64,000 nucleotides of DNA from an uncultured Armatimonadota bacterium (GCA_903927025.1 CAIYLG010000062.1:93000-156999), one strand, 5' to 3'; positions 52,548-61,344 are shown, numbered from the stretch's first letter. Notes: generated by a model from the sequence alone, not told the origin. Made by a program: numbers and translations.

Positions 52548-53615
52548 ATGAGCAGCGCCCGCACACCAGGAGACAGAAAGCGCGCAACCCTTAAGGAGGT
52601 TGCCAGGGAGGTCGGCGTCTCGATCTGCACCGCATCTGTGGTCCTCAACGGCAGCAGCAGCGGTTCTCGGATCTCGTCGACCACCCGACATGCTGTGATC
52701 AGTGCGGCACAGAGGCTTGGATATCGGTCGAGTCTGGATTCGGATCCGGTTCTCAACCACGTCCGGTCCCACACCATTGGGCTGATTCCTGCGGCGACTG
52801 ATTCCAACATCCTTCTGGGGCCCCATCTGCAGTACGTTCTGAATGGAATCGTGAACGAAGCTGAAAAGAGCCACTTCGACCTGTCGCTGATCACACGGTG
52901 CGATCAGTCTCACCCGATTGATCTGTTGGAAGCGCTGATCGCAGGAAAGATGGAGGGTGTGGTTGTCGTGGCACCAAGGCCGGATTCCCGTCTCTTGCCA
53001 CTCTTGCGAGAGAAGAGCCTACCGATGGTCGTGATTGATGGAGACCCGGCTCACTGTGACAATAATTTCGTCATCAATAACTACCAAGCAGTTAAGGTTG
53101 CGATCGCACACCTAGTAGAACTTGGGCACACCAGGATCGGCTACATCGCTGGTCCCCAGGATCATTTTGCAGCGCGTGCGCGAAAGGATGCATTCTTCGA
53201 GGTCATGACAATGTTTGGCCTGTCGGTCAACCTTGAGTGGGTCCAGGTAGGGCCCTTCACGTTCAGGTCGGGGATCGATGGAACCCATCGCATCCTGCGT
53301 TCGAAGACGCCACCGACCGCCATCTTCTGCGCGAATGACGAAATTGCCTTTGGCGCGATGGCCACTCTGCAAGAAATGGGCTTGAAGGTGCCAGCGGATA
53401 TCAGCGTTGTGGGATTTGACAATGTCCTGCTCGCATCACATTCGCATCCACCGCTTACGACGGTGCGGCATCCGATCACTGAGATTTCGCAGGCTGCTGC
53501 CTCCAGCCTCATTCGCTACATCGAAAGCGAAACACGCATTGAGAGCATGACCTTTCCCGGTGAATTGATCACAAGACGCTCAACTGCACCGCCACCTGCC
53601 GAACGGACGAGCTGA
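52548..53615 (+). CDS. LacI-family transcriptional regulator
   Basis: 355 residues. Helix-turn-helix about residues 13-40 (TLKEVAREVGVSICTASVVL) and hinge region, then the ligand-binding domain: HTIGLIPAATDSNILL, EGVVVVAPRPDSRLLPLL, NNYQAVKVAIAHLVELGHTRIGYIAG, TAIFCANDEIAFGA and SVVGFDNVLLASHSHPPLTTVRHP. It resembles the regulator at 28180-29196 in layout. Placed after GH29-GH78 and before GH16, it probably senses a released sugar and controls these genes. No operator could be assigned by eye. Confidence 0.92.
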   Translation: MSSARTPGDRKRATLKEVAREVGVSICTASVVLNGSSSGSRISSTTRHAVISAAQRLGYRSSLDSDPVLNHVRSHTIGLIPAATDSNILLGPHLQYVLNGIVNEAEKSHFDLSLITRCDQSHPIDLLEALIAGKMEGVVVVAPRPDSRLLPLLREKSLPMVVIDGDPAHCDNNFVINNYQAVKVAIAHLVELGHTRIGYIAGPQDHFAARARKDAFFEVMTMFGLSVNLEWVQVGPFTFRSGIDGTHRILRSKTPPTAIFCANDEIAFGAMATLQEMGLKVPADISVVGFDNVLLASHSHPPLTTVRHPITEISQAAASSLIRYIESETRIESMTFPGELITRRSTAPPPAERTS

Positions 53616-53684
53616 CTCGGTCATCCGATAGTGCCGGTGGTAATATTGCTGAATCCTATCAGCTAGGTCCCAACGTCGTCTACC

Positions 53685-54482
53685 ATGCTAGGTTTCTTGC
53701 TTCCAATCGTTGCCATGTCTGCACTTGCTCCCAATCCTAAATGGACGATCACGTTCCGGGACGAATTCGAAGGACCCTCAGGGATTGCGCCTTCGACAGA
53801 TCATTGGATTAGAAATACCGGTGGTGGCGGGTATGGAAACAAAGAGCTTCAGTCGTACACAGATGGCCCTTCCAACGCCTTTCTTGACGGCAAGGGCCAC
53901 CTCGTCATTGAAGCCAGGAAAGAGGCGACAACAGGTTCCGACGGAATTAAGTGCGATTACTCATCCGCTCGGTTGCTGACCAAAGGCAAGTTCAGTCAGA
54001 AATATGGTCGAGTTGAAGCGCGAATCAAGCTTCCCAAGGGTCAGGGGATCTGGCCGGCATTCTGGATGCTGGGCGACAACATCGACATTGCTGGCTGGCC
54101 CAGTTGCGGCGAGATCGATATCATCGAATCTGTTGGACCGGTGGTAAAAACTGTCTTCGGGACGCTTCATGGCCCGGGGTATTCAGGCGCAGACGGAATT
54201 CAGGGCAAGCTTGAGGTTCAGAAGTCCCTCGATGATGATTTTCACGTCTACGCTGTCGAATGGGAGCCAGGTGAGATCCGCTGGTACTTCGATGACAAGT
54301 GCTACCAAACCATAACCAAGGACAAGGTGCCGGGCAAAGGATGGCCATACGATCAGCCGTTTTTTATCATCCTGAATCTTGCTGTCGGTGGCTACTGGCC
54401 AGGGAACCCGGACGCGACGACCGTATTTCCCCAGCGCCTAGTCATCGATTACGTTCGAGTCATGAAGCGCGCCAAATCCTAG
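53685..54482 (+). CDS. GH16 beta-glucanase/laminarinase-like, copy 1
   Basis: 265 residues. A hydrophobic N-terminus (GFLLPIVAMSALA) suggests export. The jelly-roll GH16 core has FRDEFEGPSG, YGNKELQSYTDGPSNAF, YGRVEARIKLPKGQGIWPAFWML, and the catalytic GEIDIIE with nucleophile Glu143, Asp145 and acid/base Glu148, ending with FFIILNLAVGGYWPGNP. The motif fits beta-1,3(4)-glucanases. Its last 4 bases overlap those of the convergent second GH16 gene. Confidence 0.93.
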   Translation: MLGFLLPIVAMSALAPNPKWTITFRDEFEGPSGIAPSTDHWIRNTGGGGYGNKELQSYTDGPSNAFLDGKGHLVIEARKEATTGSDGIKCDYSSARLLTKGKFSQKYGRVEARIKLPKGQGIWPAFWMLGDNIDIAGWPSCGEIDIIESVGPVVKTVFGTLHGPGYSGADGIQGKLEVQKSLDDDFHVYAVEWEPGEIRWYFDDKCYQTITKDKVPGKGWPYDQPFFIILNLAVGGYWPGNPDATTVFPQRLVIDYVRVMKRAKS

Positions 54483-55291
54483 TGGCCGGCGCTCTTTTGG
54501 TAAACGCGGACATAATCGAACTCAAACCGGGAGGGAAAGCTCGTCTTGCTTGGGTCGCCTCCCGTTGAGCCAATTGCCAAATTCAGCAAGAGAAACTCTG
54601 GGCGATGAAACGCATTGCTTCCGTCCGGATTGATCGTCTTGGTTAAGTCCGTTTCATTGAGAAGCTGATTATCAAGATAGATGCGGATGAAGGCTTCATC
54701 CCAATCCATTCTCCAGACATGAAACTTCTTCCCGAAGTTGGGGTCCTTTGCCGTAAACTTTTCATAAGGCGTCCGAACGGAGTTCCAGATGCTGTTTCCC
54801 CAGGCGGTATTGGCAAGAATCATGTCTCGGTAGTACTCGAGCTGATCCACTTCCCCGTTCTTTGGCCAATCTCCCGTCACGCCAAGGGTCCAGATTGCGG
54901 GCCACAAACCTGGCCTAGCATCAATCTTTGCTCGAATTTCAAAGCGACCATATTGAAACTCATGGAGCCCTCTTGTTTCTAAGCAGGACGACGTGTACGC
55001 AGCGGTTGGTCGGTTCTTTCGCCAATCGGTGCTGCCCGTCTCGAACTGCGGATTTGTCTTAGTTTCCCGCCGTCCCTCAATGATGAGGTGGCCATCCTGA
55101 ACCCAAGCATTCTCGGGCTGGTACCACTGCAGTTCCTCGTTCCGGACGAATCCCTCTTCAAACACCCAGTTCTTTGGATCCGGCTTACCGGGTGAGTTGA
55201 ACTCATCGTTCCAAACGAGCTTATAGCCGGGATAGGTCGTCGGCCTTTCACCAGCTGCAGCCATCAACAACATCGCTGAAAACCAAACCAT
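54479..55291 (-). CDS. GH16 glucanase-like, copy 2
   Basis: 270 residues from the ATG at 55291. A signal peptide (VWFSAMLLMAAAGERP) precedes the GH16 core: YKLVWNDEFNSPGKPDPKNW, EELQWYQPENAWVQDGHLII, YGRFEIRAKIDARPGLWPAIW, and the catalytic GEVDQLE (Glu147, Asp149, Glu152). The substitution Gln-Leu in the motif (versus I-D-I-I) is a subfamily difference. An ATG 10 codons upstream is possible, but TATATT 7 nt before the 55291 ATG fits a leaderless start. It converges on copy 1 with a 4-base overlap. Confidence 0.92.
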   Translation of the reverse strand: MVWFSAMLLMAAAGERPTTYPGYKLVWNDEFNSPGKPDPKNWVFEEGFVRNEELQWYQPENAWVQDGHLIIEGRRETKTNPQFETGSTDWRKNRPTAAYTSSCLETRGLHEFQYGRFEIRAKIDARPGLWPAIWTLGVTGDWPKNGEVDQLEYYRDMILANTAWGNSIWNSVRTPYEKFTAKDPNFGKKFHVWRMDWDEAFIRIYLDNQLLNETDLTKTINPDGSNAFHRPEFLLLNLAIGSTGGDPSKTSFPSRFEFDYVRVYQKSAGH

Positions 55292-55298
55292 GGTTCCG

Positions 55299-55304
55299 AA
55301 TATA
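55299..55304 (-). promoter_or_regulatory. -10 hexamer of a probable leaderless promoter (GH16 copy 2)
   Basis: TATATT (minus strand) ends 7 nt before the ATG at 55291. This decides the start codon against the upstream ATG at 55321. Confidence 0.5.
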
Positions 55305-55325
55305 CCGACTGGATGACCCATGAAA

Positions 55326-55353
55326 AGGGCCGGAGTAAAATGACTCCAGCCCT
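55326..55353 (-). terminator. intrinsic terminator of trxA
   Basis: On the minus strand AGGGC-T-GGAGT pairs with ACTCC-G-GCCCT around a 6-nt loop (one mismatch), followed by TTTTC. It lies 23 bases past the trxA stop. Confidence 0.75.
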
Positions 55354-55375
55354 ACTTTGAAGTCTGACGCTGGCG

Positions 55376-55699
55376 TTAAAGGTTTCGCTGCGCTCGGGCC
55401 ACGATCTCGGCCTTAGGCATCAAACCCACCGCTACGTCCACAACCTGTCCGTTCTTCAGGAAGGTGAGGTTGGGGATTCCCTGCACTCCGTATTTCGTCG
55501 CGATCTCGGGAGAGGCATCTACGTCGACCTTCAAAAAGGTCGCCTTATCCTTTAGCTGCTCGGCAGCGGCTTCTAGTTCGGGAAGCATCCTCTTGCACGG
55601 ACCGCACCACGACGCAGAGAAATCCACCAACACCAAACCGTCAGCCAGGATCGCTCTCTGTTCAAACTCGGATTCGGTCACTTCAATTACTCGACTCAT
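55376..55699 (-). CDS. trxA: thioredoxin
   Basis: 107 residues, the classic length. Redox-active WCGPCK (VLVDFSASWCGPCKRMLPEL), cis-proline loop GIPNLTFLKNG and the helix-4 region are all present. It reduces disulfides in cytoplasmic proteins. The ATG has the perfect AAGGAGG 7 nt upstream. Promoter: TTGACA at 55755-55760 (minus strand) overlaps the palindrome that probably binds the divergent ArsR-type regulator, so trxA may be under its control. Confidence 0.96.
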   Translation of the reverse strand: MSRVIEVTESEFEQRAILADGLVLVDFSASWCGPCKRMLPELEAAAEQLKDKATFLKVDVDASPEIATKYGVQGIPNLTFLKNGQVVDVAVGLMPKAEIVARAQRNL

Positions 55700-55756
55700 C
55701 TGTGTTCCTCCTTAAGAAACTCTGTACTTGTATTCTTCCACGGAATCGTTTAATTG

Positions 55757-55780
55757 TCAAGTAGTCATTTAACTATTTGA
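55757..55780. promoter_or_regulatory. 24-bp palindrome, likely ArsR operator shared by trxA
   Basis: TCAAGTAGT-CATTTA-ACTATTTGA: 9-bp half sites with one mismatch around a 6-bp centre. It overlaps the TTGACA -35 of trxA and lies 16 bases before the ArsR ATG, just upstream of its probable -10 TATTCT. Its size and position fit ArsR-family binding. Confidence 0.7.
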
Positions 55781-55796
55781 TAAAGTATTCTGTGTC

Positions 55797-56120
55797 ATGC
55801 CCGATCTGAGTCTCGAAATGCGAGCCAAGGTGTTCTCTGCTCTAAGCGATCCAACCCGACTGCGTCTGGTGGAGATCCTCGCCTCGGAAGAAGAGCTCTG
55901 CGGTACACAAATTGCCCACAGGGCCGGCATCAGCATGGCGCTCCTCAGCCATCACTGGAAGGTGCTCTCCGAGGCTGGTGTCGTCCAGCGAGAGCGCCGT
56001 GGCCAGAGGCAGTTCTGCCACCTCGATCGAGAGGTTCTAGAAGGCGCCTTTGCCTACGTCTGGCCCCGCAGCCGCATTCAGAGTTCGCTCAGCGGCAATG
56101 CACGAGTGCAACCGCTATAG
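55797..56120 (+). CDS. ArsR-family winged-helix repressor
   Basis: 107 residues. ARVFSALSDPTRL-type start (KVFSALSDPTRLRLVEIL), recognition helix in GISMALLSHHWKVLSEAGVV and wing RERRGQRQFCHLD. Metal-sensing ArsR proteins usually carry ELCVCDL; here the position reads EELCGTQIAH, with a single Cys, and another Cys in the wing (FCHL). A thiol-based redox or electrophile switch is therefore plausible, matching the divergent thioredoxin (inference). The last 6 bases overlap the convergent gene. Confidence 0.9.
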   Translation: MPDLSLEMRAKVFSALSDPTRLRLVEILASEEELCGTQIAHRAGISMALLSHHWKVLSEAGVVQRERRGQRQFCHLDREVLEGAFAYVWPRSRIQSSLSGNARVQPL

Positions 56121-56996
56121 TTGCGGCTGATTTCTCCGCACACGCCTCAAACAGAGTTGCTGATGAATAAGCTCTGCTGCCAGAGCACTGCCCATCGCCC
56201 TATGCAGGTTCAGCGCTCGCGTGAGAAACTGACGGTCTCCCTCATCACTCAGGCTCAACTGCTCAAAGAGCCGCTTCCACGAGTCAAATAGTTCCTGAAC
56301 AACCTGGTCATCCGTTGCATCAGAGGCGAGCCAATTCTCAACTCGCTTTGACAGCCAATCCGTCCGAGGGCTCGAATCTTCATTAAGGAATCGATAAAGC
56401 CCAACCGTGATGTCGTGGGAGCTGGGGGTGTATTTCTCACGATACCTGTAGGCACGGAAGAGTTCCACAACCTCTTGGAGCTGACCTTTGTTCAGCGCCA
56501 GGGGATACGGAATCGCGTCGTCCTCAGGAAGTACAAAGAAGTCATTCACGACTTTCCCATCGACCATCGCGCTCTCTGCTGGAATTTGTCGTACGCTTCG
56601 TTTGAGCCACTCATTGTTGCTCTCGACTCGAAGCTCCTCAACTTTCCCGCATCCTGCTTGCGCGAGCAAGTAGTAGATCTCTCTGATCGCCAACCGCGTT
56701 GGGGCGAATGCGGACCTTGTTGCCAGGCTAGGCCGCTTCATGCATGAGATTGCATCGGTCCAAACCATATAGGCTTCAGTGGCTAATGCATCTAGGTCAA
56801 GGGCACTTTCAGCACACCAACGAACACAAAGATGAACTAACTCCGGTGAGAAGGTGTCGGGATTTCGCTCCCGAAGGGCAATGAGCAAGACCTTATGGAT
56901 TGGGCGTATGGGGTCGTATTCAGTCCTCGCAGCGATCGCAGAGAGCAGGGCCCTCAATTCGCCTTGGGAGTCTGGTGCCGTTGAATTGTGGCTCAT
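56115..56996 (-). CDS. protein of unknown function
   Basis: 293 residues, not recognised. It is helical and rich in charged residues, without a signal peptide or membrane segments. Notable stretches are LLIALRERNPDTFSPELVHL, RLAIREIYYLLAQAG, FFVLPEDDAIPYPLAL and VGLYRFLNEDSSPRTDWL. Its layout might suit a regulatory or nucleic-acid-associated factor, but no domain supports that. It converges on the ArsR gene with a 6-base overlap. Confidence 0.7.
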   Translation of the reverse strand: MSHNSTAPDSQGELRALLSAIAARTEYDPIRPIHKVLLIALRERNPDTFSPELVHLCVRWCAESALDLDALATEAYMVWTDAISCMKRPSLATRSAFAPTRLAIREIYYLLAQAGCGKVEELRVESNNEWLKRSVRQIPAESAMVDGKVVNDFFVLPEDDAIPYPLALNKGQLQEVVELFRAYRYREKYTPSSHDITVGLYRFLNEDSSPRTDWLSKRVENWLASDATDDQVVQELFDSWKRLFEQLSLSDEGDRQFLTRALNLHRAMGSALAAELIHQQLCLRRVRRNQPQL

Positions 56997-57087
56997 TGTC
57001 CGAATTCATTCTAAGCCTTCTTGAAGGTCCTCGGACTTGATGTAATCTGAAATCGACTACTCGCGTTAGCCTTGCTTGGACGGTACG

Positions 57088-57870
57088 ATGTCGATCTCTC
57101 TAGCCATTGCCTTACTCTATTCCGGTCCGCTGGCGGCTCCACTTGAGAACGGCAACATCTTGTACCTTTCCTTCGTCACGGACGCACCCAAAAGACGTGC
57201 TTGGAGGCCCGATGGAACGCTGGCTCCATCGTTCTTAACCAAAGATCTGACGGGAGAACCAGACAGACTTCCCTCTGCTATACGGGATGATGAGCTTGAA
57301 GTCGAACTCACACTTCAACTTCTACACCAGCCAAAGGACTTCACCAGCCCGAGTGGTGCCAGGTACATTTGGCAACCTACATTCGCTCCCATCGGCGCAG
57401 CTTCCGCTTCTCCGCTTGGTGTCTTAACCAGTGCGGTTCAAGCTGGAAAGAACACCTTTTTATGCGGACGAACTTTTCGAAAGCCATCCAATGGTAAAGC
57501 GTTCTCGCTTACGGTCAGGCTTGCAGACACCCAGTGGAAGACGGTTGCCTCTGCGAGTTTCCGCAAGGAAGCCAAGGTCAACGGAAGCGACTTCATATCC
57601 GCGCCAGCGCTGGTGCCAAATATTCCTCAGAAGCTCGGCAAGGCCTTTCCCGTCCACATCCCATCGAAGTGGAGAGCTGATGATTTCCGATTGATGGGAT
57701 TCGACTCGGCAGGCGAACCCCATCCGAGCGGCGGCGAGCTGCGCATTCCTACAGGGCAAGAGTTCACGTGGTTTACGTGCCCCACCCAGCAAATCGTGCG
57801 CATCGAACTCCAAGCCAGGCCGTTTAAGAGCGTGGTTTTCCGAGGGATCCAGCCACGGCCAAAGGATTAG
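57088..57870 (+). CDS. secreted protein of unknown function
   Basis: About 260 residues, not recognised. The N-terminus (SISLAIALLYSGPLAAPLE) is a signal peptide; starting at the ATG at 57088 gives it a normal length, while the TTG at 57076 adds four residues. The body has two similar beta-rich halves (GNILYLSFVTDAPKRRAW and IPSKWRADDFRLMGFDSAGE); no catalytic motif is evident. A perfect hairpin terminator follows at 57889. Confidence 0.7.
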   Translation: MSISLAIALLYSGPLAAPLENGNILYLSFVTDAPKRRAWRPDGTLAPSFLTKDLTGEPDRLPSAIRDDELEVELTLQLLHQPKDFTSPSGARYIWQPTFAPIGAASASPLGVLTSAVQAGKNTFLCGRTFRKPSNGKAFSLTVRLADTQWKTVASASFRKEAKVNGSDFISAPALVPNIPQKLGKAFPVHIPSKWRADDFRLMGFDSAGEPHPSGGELRIPTGQEFTWFTCPTQQIVRIELQARPFKSVVFRGIQPRPKD

Positions 57871-57888
57871 ACCGCTACGATCCGGGAG

Positions 57889-57925
57889 CTCCGTTCCTTT
57901 CTCTTGACGAGCGAAAGGAACGGAG
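57889..57925. terminator. bidirectional hairpin terminator
   Basis: A perfect 13-bp stem (CTCCGTTCCTTTC / GAAAGGAACGGAG) with an 11-nt loop and a following TTT, between the convergent secreted-protein and helicase genes. Confidence 0.85.
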
Positions 57926-57940
57926 TTTCCTGCCGACAGA

Positions 57941-59830
57941 CTAGTGGCGCCGTCTTGGTCCGCGATCTGGACCGCGATCATCAAACCGCTTCGGTCCACG
58001 TCGGGAATCGGAGTCATCCGTCCGAGGGGCGGACGTCTCCGCTGGGTTGATCGCATTCGCGAGTTGAACTTTTACCTTTCGGTTTCGGATCTTGCTTCGT
58101 CTCAGTGCCTCGACGACATCTTCTCCAGACGCGGCAGGAACCTCGACAAATGCGACTCGATCCAAAATGTCGATGATGCCGATCGTCTTTCCGACCAGAC
58201 CGGCTTCATGGGCGATTGCACCGACCAAGTCGGCTGGCCTGAGGCCATCCTGCCTACCCATTCCGACGAAGATTCGGACCATTCCGAGCTCAGGCTGCTC
58301 GATGTCGTGGACCATCTCTTCGCCGACAGCAGCCTTATCTGCATTCTCGCTCTGCCACAGCATGTGGAGGGCGGCCGCCGCGATTTGGGCGGTGTCAAAC
58401 TCTTCCGATAGGTCAGAAACAGAGGCAAGGTGAGCCTCGAATCCGCCGCCTCGAAGCGTCTCAAGCAAAGCTTCCTGGAAGATGGCTCGTCGCTTGGATG
58501 CGATGTCCGATGCGGTTGGAATTCGAGCAGGCTTGATCGTTGATCCGATCATCCGCTCGATGTTGCGCAGCTGTGCTCGCTCACGTCCGGAAACCAGCGT
58601 GATGGCATCGCCGGTTCTTCCCGCACGACCGGTTCGGCCGATTCGGTGGATGTACTGCTCAACGTCCCAAGGAATGTCGTAGTTGATAACGTGGGTGACG
58701 GTGTCGATGTCGAGGCCGCGTGCAGCCACGTCGGTCGCAACCAGCAGGTCTGCGGCACCATCTCGGAATCGCTTCATGACGCGGTCTCGCTCCGACTGCC
58801 CCATGTCGCCATGAAGCGCTTCCGCGTTGTAGCCGCGCAATCTTAGATTCTCGCTAAGGTCGTGAGTCTCTTGTCGCGTACGGCAGAAAATAATCGTCGG
58901 TCCTGGCGTCTCCATGTCAAGCACTCGGCCGAGCGCTTCCAGCTTCTTTCCAGGCGGGACTTCGTAATACGTCTGGTTGGTTGTGTCGAGGGTTCTCTGC
59001 TTAGACTTGATCGTAATGTTGACCGGATCGTGCAGGAACTTCTTCGTCAGTTCGAGGATGCGGGCTGGCATCGTGGCCGAGAAGAACGCAAGCTGTCTCT
59101 GCTCCGGCAACTCCGCGAGAATTGCGTCCAGGTCCTCAGCAAATCCTAAAGCCAGCATCTCATCTGCCTCGTCAAGAGCGCAGAACGTGACCTCGCTGAA
59201 GGAAAGCGATCCCCGGCGAAGGTGGTCCAATACGCGTCCCGGCGTACCGACCACGATCTGCGCACCTTGGCGAAGGGAGCGGAACTGTCGGTCAATCGGC
59301 TGTCCGCCGTACACAGGCACCACGCGCAAGCCGCTGTGCTTGGCAAAACCGTGAATATCCCCTGCAACCTGAACCGCGAGTTCTCGGGTTGGGGCCAGAA
59401 TCAGCGCCTGGGTCTGGGGGTTAGCCGGATCGATTCGCTGAATGAGTGGCAGTCCGAAGGCCGCGGTCTTTCCTGTTCCCGTCTGGGCACCGCCGATAAG
59501 GTCTCGGCCCGATATCAGGATGGGGATTGCTTTCGCCTGAATCGGAGTCGGTGTTTCAAAGCCAAGTTCGGAAACGGCTTTGAGAATGGCATCGCTCAGT
59601 CCCAGGTCGGCAAAACTTGGCAGAACTTCTGGCTCAATCGGTGCTTCAACCACAGGAGCCTGCTTAAACTCAGGGACTCGAGTTGGCTTGGGTTCGGGGG
59701 TGCGGAAAGGCTTGCCTGTCTTCTTCGGAGGCTTTGCTGCGGGCGTCGAAGCGGCCTGACCTCCAACGGTCGGGCGACGTTTCGGAGATTTGGGATTAAG
59801 CGGAATAAATCTTTTTGGGGGTTTGGGCAT
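57941..59830 (-). CDS. DEAD-box RNA helicase (DeaD/CsdA type)
   Basis: 629 residues. An N-terminal Lys/Pro-rich extension of about 65 residues precedes the Q motif (FETPTPIQAKAIPILI), AQTGTGKTAAFGLP, PTRELAVQ, TPGRVLDHL, LDEADEML, FFSATMP, and in domain 2 ATDVAARGLDID and HRIGRTGRAGR. The C-terminal DbpA-like RNA-binding domain is present (LGMVRIFVGMGRQDGLRPADLVG), then a basic tail ending in RGPDRGPRRRH. It unwinds RNA in ribosome assembly or mRNA turnover, often in the cold. The upstream leader looks long. Confidence 0.94.
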   Translation of the reverse strand: MPKPPKRFIPLNPKSPKRRPTVGGQAASTPAAKPPKKTGKPFRTPEPKPTRVPEFKQAPVVEAPIEPEVLPSFADLGLSDAILKAVSELGFETPTPIQAKAIPILISGRDLIGGAQTGTGKTAAFGLPLIQRIDPANPQTQALILAPTRELAVQVAGDIHGFAKHSGLRVVPVYGGQPIDRQFRSLRQGAQIVVGTPGRVLDHLRRGSLSFSEVTFCALDEADEMLALGFAEDLDAILAELPEQRQLAFFSATMPARILELTKKFLHDPVNITIKSKQRTLDTTNQTYYEVPPGKKLEALGRVLDMETPGPTIIFCRTRQETHDLSENLRLRGYNAEALHGDMGQSERDRVMKRFRDGAADLLVATDVAARGLDIDTVTHVINYDIPWDVEQYIHRIGRTGRAGRTGDAITLVSGRERAQLRNIERMIGSTIKPARIPTASDIASKRRAIFQEALLETLRGGGFEAHLASVSDLSEEFDTAQIAAAALHMLWQSENADKAAVGEEMVHDIEQPELGMVRIFVGMGRQDGLRPADLVGAIAHEAGLVGKTIGIIDILDRVAFVEVPAASGEDVVEALRRSKIRNRKVKVQLANAINPAETSAPRTDDSDSRRGPKRFDDRGPDRGPRRRH

Positions 59831-59921
59831 TTCGTGTTCCAGAGAAGCCCAATTTGTTCAGTCAGGCAGCCTTTTCCATATAGTGTGACATACCGTCCCA
59901 TGCCCACCCGGTCACACGAAT

Positions 59922-61298
59922 CTATTGCGGCATCTTCGGGAGGGCTTCGCCAAACAGCCAAGCATCAAAGAATGGCTTCAAATCTTGCCCAGACACCTTG
60001 CTTGCGACCCCGATAAGATCCTGGGTTGTGGCGCTCGAAAACTTATGTTCGTCGATGAATTGGTGGATCGTTTGAAAGAACTTCTCGTCCCCGATCTGGC
60101 GTCGCAAAGCGTAGAAGGTGAGCGCGCCGCCGATATAGGTGTGCTCGCTGAACAGGTCCGCGGCGGAAACGTGGCCAGGCTTTAGCCAATGAGGACTTGA
60201 CGCTACCTGCCCAAAGACCGCCAATGCCGCCTTATCGTAGGCGTCCTTGCCCTCAGTCATTTCAACCTGTAGCCATTCGCTGTATTGAGCAAATCCTTCA
60301 ACCCACCAAAGATCATCGCCCCAATTCGTGACGCTGACACAATTCCCCATCCACTGGTGCGCCATTTCATGGCAGAGGGTCCCATCCGCCACGGCTTGGG
60401 GTCCAAAAACTGGCAGCGTGGTGGTTTCAAGAGCAGATCCTGCCATCAACATATTCACTTTCGAAACGGCATCTGGCAGAACCAGCACCCCATAGGTCGA
60501 ATAAGGGTAGGCCCCAATCTTTGCACTCAGGAACTCCATAAACTTAGCGTCAACAGCAAGGCGCTTAGCGTAAATGGCCTCCTCTCCGGTCGGAATGTAG
60601 TTCACCATGCTCAGGCCGTTGGGTCCAGCCTGCTTGAACGAGGTGAACTTCCCAACCACAACTAGCGCCATGCAGGTGGATCCGGGCTTATCCATCACGA
60701 AGTGGACCCGAGTCGGCGAGATTCGAAGCTCCTTCCCATTGGAAATCGCACTGTAACCCACGGGAGTCGAAATATCGACGTCAAAAGTCGCCTTGTTGAG
60801 CGGGTGGTCGTTGCATGGAAACCACGTGTGCGCCAGTTCTGGCTCGCAAATTGCAGCGGCGCCTCCGGCAAAGCGAATCCAGCCGGATTTCATTCCTGCT
60901 GGCAGAGCCGCGGACTGGACGACGTCCGGCTTACCAAAATAGAGCGTCTCCAACCTGAATTTGCTTCCTTTGGGAAGGGGCTTGGTTGGCTTGATCGTGA
61001 GCTTATCACCACTCCTTGAGTACTGGACGGGAAGGCCGTTGAGCCGAACCAGGGTTACCGTGAACCCTGCAAAGTCGACCTGAAAGCTGGACAGATCCTG
61101 ATCAGCCGAACCAGACATGGTGACATCGGCTTTCAGAACACTTGTTTCGGGTGCGTAGTTGAGCTTTAAGTCGTAGTGCTCAGCTCGGTAACCCTTGTTC
61201 CCAAGATGCGGAAAGGTGGGATCTCCAATGCCTTGCTGTGCAAAAGCGACCGCGAAGCACGCAGACAGAGTGGCAATGGTGATTCCCTTTAAAAACAT
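59922..61298 (-). CDS. secreted M1-family aminopeptidase-like metalloprotease
   Basis: 458 residues, short for the family because the C-terminal helical domain is missing. A signal peptide (ITIATLSACFAVAFAQQ) directs export. The N-terminal beta-domain is followed by the thermolysin-like core: zinc site CHEMAHQWMGN (His310, Glu311, His314) and the third ligand Glu in WWVEGFAQYSEW. The GxMEN exopeptidase motif is not evident; the equivalent region reads VLVLPDAVSKVNMLMAGSALE. So true aminopeptidase activity is unsure. TAGGAT 8 nt before the ATG suggests leaderless expression. Confidence 0.88.
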   Translation of the reverse strand: MFLKGITIATLSACFAVAFAQQGIGDPTFPHLGNKGYRAEHYDLKLNYAPETSVLKADVTMSGSADQDLSSFQVDFAGFTVTLVRLNGLPVQYSRSGDKLTIKPTKPLPKGSKFRLETLYFGKPDVVQSAALPAGMKSGWIRFAGGAAAICEPELAHTWFPCNDHPLNKATFDVDISTPVGYSAISNGKELRISPTRVHFVMDKPGSTCMALVVVGKFTSFKQAGPNGLSMVNYIPTGEEAIYAKRLAVDAKFMEFLSAKIGAYPYSTYGVLVLPDAVSKVNMLMAGSALETTTLPVFGPQAVADGTLCHEMAHQWMGNCVSVTNWGDDLWWVEGFAQYSEWLQVEMTEGKDAYDKAALAVFGQVASSPHWLKPGHVSAADLFSEHTYIGGALTFYALRRQIGDEKFFQTIHQFIDEHKFSSATTQDLIGVASKVSGQDLKPFFDAWLFGEALPKMPQ

Positions 61299-61306
61299 AT
61301 GAAATG

Positions 61307-61312
61307 ATCCTA
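61307..61312 (-). promoter_or_regulatory. -10 hexamer of a probable leaderless promoter (M1 gene)
   Basis: TAGGAT (minus strand) ends 8 nt before the ATG at 61298. Confidence 0.45.
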
Positions 61313-61344
61313 CCTATCCAGGCGCAACAGAGTTTCTGACGGAG

